From contig NZ_FNJC01000002.1 in assembly GCF_900104305.1 (NCBI RefSeq), positions 496,001-560,000 on the forward strand: 64,000 nt of DNA, read 5' to 3'. The notes beneath the pieces were generated by a model, which did no database searches, was not told the origin of the DNA, and saw only the letters and a list, made by a program, of their open reading frames with translations. The position numbers and the translations under genes were made by a program. This stretch comes from Filomicrobium insigne (GTDB lineage: Bacteria; Pseudomonadota; Alphaproteobacteria; Rhizobiales; Hyphomicrobiaceae). Below, piece after piece: positions 59,521 through 64,000 of the stretch (position 1 is the stretch's first letter; every line of letters begins with the position of its first letter).

Positions 59521-61736
59521 GCGTCTCCCCCCACTTCAGCCGCCTTTGCCACACCGCTAAAGCGACGCGGGAAGTGCTTCTGCAGAGCCTCTCCCCGCCC
59601 GGAAAGACTTGGATTCGTCATGAAATACTCATGCGCGTTGAAGGGTTCCTCTCCGCGTTCCGGCATTATGCGCTGCGACGAGCCATCAGGCAGGATGCGC
59701 CAGCTCTGCTGATTATCCTTGAGGTTGGCAACCATAATTTGATTGAGCACCTGCTCATGGACTGTCGCGTTGATAATCGGGGTCAATGCCTCAACCCGCC
59801 GATCCAAATTGCGCGGCATGAGATCCGCGGAGCTGATGTAGACGGCGGCTTGTGGCGATGGCAACCCCTTGCCTCGTCCGAAGCAATAGATTCGCGCGTG
59901 CTCCAGGAACCGGCCAACCATGCTCTTCGCGCGAATTCGCTCCGACAGCCCTGGCACCCCCGGACGAAGACAGCAGATGCCGCGTACGACCAGATCTATC
60001 TCCACGCCTGCTTGGCTCGCCTCATAGAGTTTATCGATGATCTGCGTATCGACCAGCGCGTTCATTTTGAGCCACATAGCCGCAGGCCTGCCGGCCTTGG
60101 CATACTCAATCTCCTCTTCGATGTGATCGAGAATGCGGCGCCGAATTCCGTACGGGCTTGCGGCCATGAGTTCCAGCTCACCTGGCTCTCCATAACCGGT
60201 CACGAAATTCAGAACACGTGTGACATCGCGCGCAATTTTGGGGTCATCGGTAAAAAGCGAGAGGTCGGTGTAAATTTTCGCGGTTTGTGGATGATAGTTG
60301 CCCGTCCCAATGTGCGAATAAGTGACAAGGTCACTGCCTTCCCGCCGCACAATGATGCCCAGCTTGGCGTGGGTCTTGAGCTCAATGAACCCATAGACAA
60401 CGTGGACGCCCGCCTTTTCGAGATCGCGCGCCCAACGAATGTTCGCCGCCTCGTCGAACCGTGCCTTGAGTTCTACGACAGCGGTAACGGACTTTCCTGC
60501 CTCGACAGCATCCTTGAGCGCTTCCACAATTGGACTGTCATTCGATGTCCGGTAAAGCGTCCATTTGATCGCCATCACGTTGGGATCGTTCACAGCCTGT
60601 CGTAGGTATTGCACCACGACATCGAACGACTCGTAGGGATGATGAACAACGAAATCTTTCGCCTTGATCGCCGCAAAGATGTTGCCGTCGAACTGGCGGA
60701 CACGCTCCGGGTAACGGATATTGAACGGCTTGAAGAGCAGATCAGGACGCTCAGGTGTGATGAGCTGTGTCGTATCGGCAAGGCCTAAAAGACCTGACTT
60801 CACAAACACCGCATCGTCACTCACGTCGAGTTCCTGGATCACAAGATGCCGCAAATTCTCCGGCATCCCCTGATCGATTTCGAGGCGAATGACATTGCCA
60901 CGCCGGCGCTGCTTCAGCAGCTCCTCGAAGGTAAGGACCAGATCTTCCGCTTCTTCTTCCAGCTCGATATCGCTATCACGCAAGACACGGAACGCCCCCT
61001 GAGACAGGATATTAAATCCTGGGAACAGCGTATCCATGAACATGCCGATCACGGACTCGACCCGGATGAACCGCATCTGATTTGCGTCATCCTTGTCGGT
61101 TCGCAGACGAATGAAGCGTGTAAGTTGACTCGATATCGGAACGAGGCCGTTCTGCCGCTTCCCTTTGGTCTTGTGCTCCATCAAGGCAGCTAACGTCAGC
61201 CCCTTGTTCGGGATGAAAGGAAACGGGTGCGCCGGATCGACCGCAATCGGCGTGAGCAGCGGGTAGATGTTCGACAAGAACTGATCACGCAGCGCCGTCT
61301 CTTCCTGCTCGGTCAGTTCATCAGGTCCCACAATGAAAATGCCGGCTTCTATCAGCTCTGTGTTCAGTCGGCTCCACGTCTCCTGCTTCTTGGCAACGAG
61401 ATCGTTGACGAATGCATTGATCTGCACAAGCTGCTGCGAAGGCGTCAGTCCATCCTTCGACAAGGAGGTCACGCCATTGATTATCTGGCCGTGGATACCA
61501 GCCACACGCACCATGTAAAATTCATCGAGATTTGAAGCGGAAATAGAAAGAAAGCGCAGCCGCTCGAGCAGCGGATGGCGTTCATTGCTCGCTTCCTCCA
61601 GCACTCGGCTATTAAACTGAAGCCAGGATAACTCCCGATTGTAATAGCGTGACCTACCCTCAAGTGCGACATCCCCTGACTCAGGTATCACTTGCGGTTC
61701 CGGTCTGACGGGAGGCGTTCCTTTGCTAACAGGCAT
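59517..61736 (-). CDS. ppk1: Polyphosphate kinase 1
   Basis: A 739-residue enzyme that makes polyphosphate from ATP. The four PPK1 domains are present ([16 protein letters not shown] at 34-49; [18 protein letters not shown]). The autophosphorylated histidine is H456 (KTHAKLG) and the second essential histidine H475 (SHIGTGN), matching E. coli H435/H454. It overlaps ppx and lies 253 bp after hdaA; that gap shows no gene. Confidence 0.96.
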   Translation of the reverse strand: MPVSKGTPPVRPEPQVIPESGDVALEGRSRYYNRELSWLQFNSRVLEEASNERHPLLERLRFLSISASNLDEFYMVRVAGIHGQIINGVTSLSKDGLTPSQQLVQINAFVNDLVAKKQETWSRLNTELIEAGIFIVGPDELTEQEETALRDQFLSNIYPLLTPIAVDPAHPFPFIPNKGLTLAALMEHKTKGKRQNGLVPISSQLTRFIRLRTDKDDANQMRFIRVESVIGMFMDTLFPGFNILSQGAFRVLRDSDIELEEEAEDLVLTFEELLKQRRRGNVIRLEIDQGMPENLRHLVIQELDVSDDAVFVKSGLLGLADTTQLITPERPDLLFKPFNIRYPERVRQFDGNIFAAIKAKDFVVHHPYESFDVVVQYLRQAVNDPNVMAIKWTLYRTSNDSPIVEALKDAVEAGKSVTAVVELKARFDEAANIRWARDLEKAGVHVVYGFIELKTHAKLGIIVRREGSDLVTYSHIGTGNYHPQTAKIYTDLSLFTDDPKIARDVTRVLNFVTGYGEPGELELMAASPYGIRRRILDHIEEEIEYAKAGRPAAMWLKMNALVDTQIIDKLYEASQAGVEIDLVVRGICCLRPGVPGLSERIRAKSMVGRFLEHARIYCFGRGKGLPSPQAAVYISSADLMPRNLDRRVEALTPIINATVHEQVLNQIMVANLKDNQQSWRILPDGSSQRIMPERGEEPFNAHEYFMTNPSLSGRGEALQKHFPRRFSGVAKAAEVGGDA

Positions 61737-61989
61737 TGTTATCTCCGCTCAGAAAGATCGTCTCTTGAACTGAATATCGAGCATACCCGCCACCTACCGA
61801 TTGGCCAGGTTCCCCGCGCTCAAAAGCCAGACCAAGCGTCACCACCCGGCCTTCTTACGGCATCGGCTTCTCAATTGGGACTCGGGAGTATTCGACCCGT
61901 TTAATCGAAGTGAATATCGGGCCACCCAATTGCCAGCTGGGGAATTTCTAAGCCTCCGGTGGCCGGGCGCGAGGACGAAGTCCCGGCTA

Positions 61990-62676
61990 CTATTTACCGC
62001 CGCTTGCCATCTGCTCCAATGCCGTCTGCGCAAGCGGCTTAGTCACCTTCCGATGCATCGCGAGTGCCAATCGATCAATTTCATCGACCACAGCGTTAGC
62101 TGCCTGCATCGACCGCTCCATACGTAGCGTCAGGAACTTCACAACGGCCGGTTCGACTGCCAGTTGCCGGTCGGCAAACAATTTTACCAGAACGGCCTGC
62201 AAGAGCGAATCGTCAGGAGCCTGTATCTCTGCGATTGGTAAAGCACGTGTCCGCGACCGAAGATCCGGCAGCGCCAACGTTAACTGCCCGGGTGCGACAC
62301 GCGACGTCATGAGCACCAATCCACGTCCCTGGCGAGCCATGTTGAGCAGATGGAACAGGACTTGCTCGTTGGCAACTCCCCGTTCCAAATCCTCCACCAC
62401 CAACGCGCCGGCCGTCTCCAGCTTACCAATCGCCTGTTCATTGAGGTCAGATGCAGCAATCAGATCAGAGCTGTGCGACAAGCGAAAGACATTCGCCAAA
62501 TGGCTCTTTCCAGAGCCTTGTGGGCCAATCAGAAGCAACGCGCTATGCGGCCACGCCTGAGGTTCATCAATGAGTTCGACCGCCGCAGCATTCGACTGGC
62601 TGATCAGAAAGTCTTCCCGATCCAGAGCCGAACGATGAGACAAATCCAGAGTCAGTTGGCGCGGAGCGGTCGTCAT
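61990..62676 (-). CDS. hdaA: HdaA, DnaA-related replication regulator
   Basis: A 228-residue AAA+ protein related to DnaA without the DNA-binding domain IV. The clamp-binding motif QLTLDL (residues 7-12) and P-loop GPQGSGKSHL (51-60) are intact. Hda with the sliding clamp inactivates DnaA-ATP after initiation; HdaA does so in Caulobacter. The block with ppk1/ppx is common in alphaproteobacteria. Confidence 0.92.
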   Translation of the reverse strand: MTTAPRQLTLDLSHRSALDREDFLISQSNAAAVELIDEPQAWPHSALLLIGPQGSGKSHLANVFRLSHSSDLIAASDLNEQAIGKLETAGALVVEDLERGVANEQVLFHLLNMARQGRGLVLMTSRVAPGQLTLALPDLRSRTRALPIAEIQAPDDSLLQAVLVKLFADRQLAVEPAVVKFLTLRMERSMQAANAVVDEIDRLALAMHRKVTKPLAQTALEQMASGGK

Positions 62677-62719
62677 GGCTTCGTTTGCATAAATCTTAGA
62701 TCAAGCGAAATGCTGTTCA

Positions 62720-63808
62720 TCAAACAGGCGGATCGCCCGGAGCAGCAGGTGCCTCTCCCGTATATACCGAACTGGCAAGATAGGCTTTCAGCCCATATCG
62801 GACGATAACACCCACTGCGGCCGCCAGCGGTACTGCAACAAGCGCCCCGACAATCCCAAATAGATAGCTAAACGCAAATAGGGCGAAGATCAGCCACACC
62901 GGATGTAATCCGATCTTTGAACCTACGATATTGGGACTAAGGATGCCGGCGTCGAGCGCTTGACCTGCCAGAAAAACACCGAGGACCAACATCACCGGCA
63001 GTGTATCGGGCCAGAACTGCAGCACCGCCAACGTCATCCCAATGAGTGTACCAATCGCCCAGCCGAGCACCGGTACGAACGCCAACACTCCTGTAGCAAA
63101 GCCGATAAGCGCCCCGTAGTGCAGGCCGACGGCCCACAAACTGAGCGCATAAAAGCAGCCAAGGATCAGACAAACCGTGCCTTGCCCGCGAATAAACGCA
63201 CTGACTGCACCGTTGATGTCACGTGCCATCTGACGCAAGGGTGCCGCATGCCCTCGCGGTAACCATCGGTCAACCTCGCCCAGCATACGCTTCCAGTCGA
63301 CCAGAAGATAAAACACAACAAGCGGCGTGATGAGGACCAACGACAGCACGTTGAAAAGCGCGCGTCCCTGCGTCCACAGCGATTGAGCAACCCAAGATGC
63401 AACGCCCTCCCAGTTCTCGGACAAAGAGGTGAGCACCGAGTTGAAAGCCTGAAGGGCTGCAGGAGAATGCGTTCCCAATTTCTCTTGAGCCCACGTTTGG
63501 AGAAGGTCCTGCAGCCGTTGCAGCTCGGTCGGTAAAGCATTCGCAAACTGCGTGACATGCTCCACAAGAACCGGCCCGACAAACACAATCACCAGCACAA
63601 TCGCGATGACGAGAAGCGCGACAATCGCAAGACAGCTGACCACGCGCGGCAAACCAATCCGTTCAAGCGCATCCGCTACCGGATTCAGCCCATAAGCAAA
63701 CAAAATGCCGAGTACGAAAGGTAGAAGAATCTCTTGCAGAAGTCCGATAAGCAAAACAAGGACCACCGCCGCAATCAGCCAGAACAGAGCTTGCTGCTCA
63801 ACACGCAT
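62720..63808 (-). CDS. AI-2E family (PerM-like) permease
   Basis: A 362-residue protein with about eight membrane segments (ALFWLIAAVVLVLLIGLL, AFVPVLGWAIGTLIGMTLAVL, FGIVGALVAVPLAAAVGVIVRYG). The central extracytoplasmic helical region lies at about 90-150. The AI-2E/UPF0118 family includes E. coli PerM and TqsA; the substrate is not known here. It ends 43 bases before hdaA, probably in one unit. Confidence 0.9.
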   Translation of the reverse strand: MRVEQQALFWLIAAVVLVLLIGLLQEILLPFVLGILFAYGLNPVADALERIGLPRVVSCLAIVALLVIAIVLVIVFVGPVLVEHVTQFANALPTELQRLQDLLQTWAQEKLGTHSPAALQAFNSVLTSLSENWEGVASWVAQSLWTQGRALFNVLSLVLITPLVVFYLLVDWKRMLGEVDRWLPRGHAAPLRQMARDINGAVSAFIRGQGTVCLILGCFYALSLWAVGLHYGALIGFATGVLAFVPVLGWAIGTLIGMTLAVLQFWPDTLPVMLVLGVFLAGQALDAGILSPNIVGSKIGLHPVWLIFALFAFSYLFGIVGALVAVPLAAAVGVIVRYGLKAYLASSVYTGEAPAAPGDPPV

Positions 63809-63840
63809 TGCCCAAGCCCCCCGTATGCCAGGCTAGAAGT

Positions 63841-64000
63841 TTAATCCCGCGACATATGCACCAGCCAACTGCGCAGGTACGCTACCAACGACAGGATGGT
63901 CAAAACTGCAGTGACCCACACAAGCCCCTGTCGATAGGCGCCAACATTAAGCATAAAGCCTTCATCCGCCAGCACCAATGCCGCAAGCGCCAATTGCGCA
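63841..64000 (-). CDS. CDP-alcohol phosphatidyltransferase, C-terminus only (cut by window edge)
   Basis: The last 52 codons of a membrane protein end at a TAA at 63841. The visible part (ALVLADEGFMLN, LVWVTAVLTILSLVAYL and RSWLVHMSRD) has a terminal hydrophobic segment with WVTAVLT as in PgsA-type phosphatidyltransferases. The family is inferred from this tail and from the common alphaproteobacterial order PgsA-like, permease, hdaA. The catalytic motif lies outside the window. Confidence 0.6.
   Translation of the reverse strand, partial: AQLALAALVLADEGFMLNVGAYRQGLVWVTAVLTILSLVAYLRSWLVHMSRD

Noticed and set aside
59397-60605. 402-codon plus-strand open frame
   Set aside because: Antisense to ppx/ppk1, both with full family motifs.

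Overview
The window is a chromosomal segment of an alphaproteobacterium, most likely of the order Hyphomicrobiales (Rhizobiales). The evidence is the gene order of the division and cell wall (dcw) cluster running into lpxC-bamD-ligA, the neighbouring amidase/DnaJ-like/rnpB block, the hdaA-ppk-ppx block and the alphaproteobacterial style of the proteins. The genus is not fixed by anything seen here. No insertion sequence, prophage, CRISPR array or integron was found; the window reads as core chromosome with a mixed accessory middle.

Left part (1-27992), almost all on the minus strand. Read in the direction of transcription: a TerB/J-domain protein and an N-acetylmuramoyl-L-alanine amidase, then RNase P RNA, then the dcw cluster mraZ-rsmH-ftsL-ftsI-murE-murF-mraY-murD-ftsW-murG-murC-murB-ddl-ftsQ-ftsA-ftsZ, with many overlapping start/stop codons. 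It ends at a terminator after ftsZ. lpxC (with its own terminator), bamD, a small Mpo1-like membrane protein and ligA (cut by the window edge) follow. An alpha/beta hydrolase gene faces away from mraZ. These genes make peptidoglycan precursors (MurB-F, Ddl, MraY, MurG), assemble the septum (FtsL, I, W, Q, A, Z), commit carbon to lipid A (LpxC) and build the outer membrane (BamD).

Middle part (28190-53700), mixed strands and short transcription units: a tiny exported protein, a fused hydantoinase/oxoprolinase, TrkH, an FAD monooxygenase, a small zinc-finger protein, a second hydrolase, an extensin-family lipoprotein, two small membrane proteins, a SugE/Gdx guanidinium exporter preceded by a clear guanidine-II riboswitch, an arylsulfatase, a GlsB-like membrane protein, an unusual class V aminotransferase, a three-gene Mla-type lipid ABC transporter with two domain fusions, an EamA transporter, a methyltransferase with a palindrome in its leader, a secreted protein with a VHL-like beta domain, a TetR/glutathione-transferase divergent pair, a methionine aminopeptidase, tRNA-Leu(UAA) and a ceramidase-family membrane protein.

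Right part (53757-64000): aspS, rnd (the only plus-strand gene), a CbpA-like DnaJ, ppx and ppk1 (polyphosphate turnover), hdaA (replication control), an AI-2E family permease and the C-terminus of a CDP-alcohol phosphatidyltransferase cut by the window edge.

The most interesting signals are: (1) the secreted VHL-beta-like protein, whose alignment to human VHL is ungapped across the hydroxyproline pocket and keeps four of five pocket residues, with Ser to Thr at the fifth; (2) the guanidine-II riboswitch on sugE; (3) a 10-bp-phased TGG repeat array upstream of mraZ that looks like a set of MraZ boxes on the non-coding strand; (4) an FtsZ tail without the usual C-terminal peptide; (5) the class V aminotransferase with a non-standard lysine motif.
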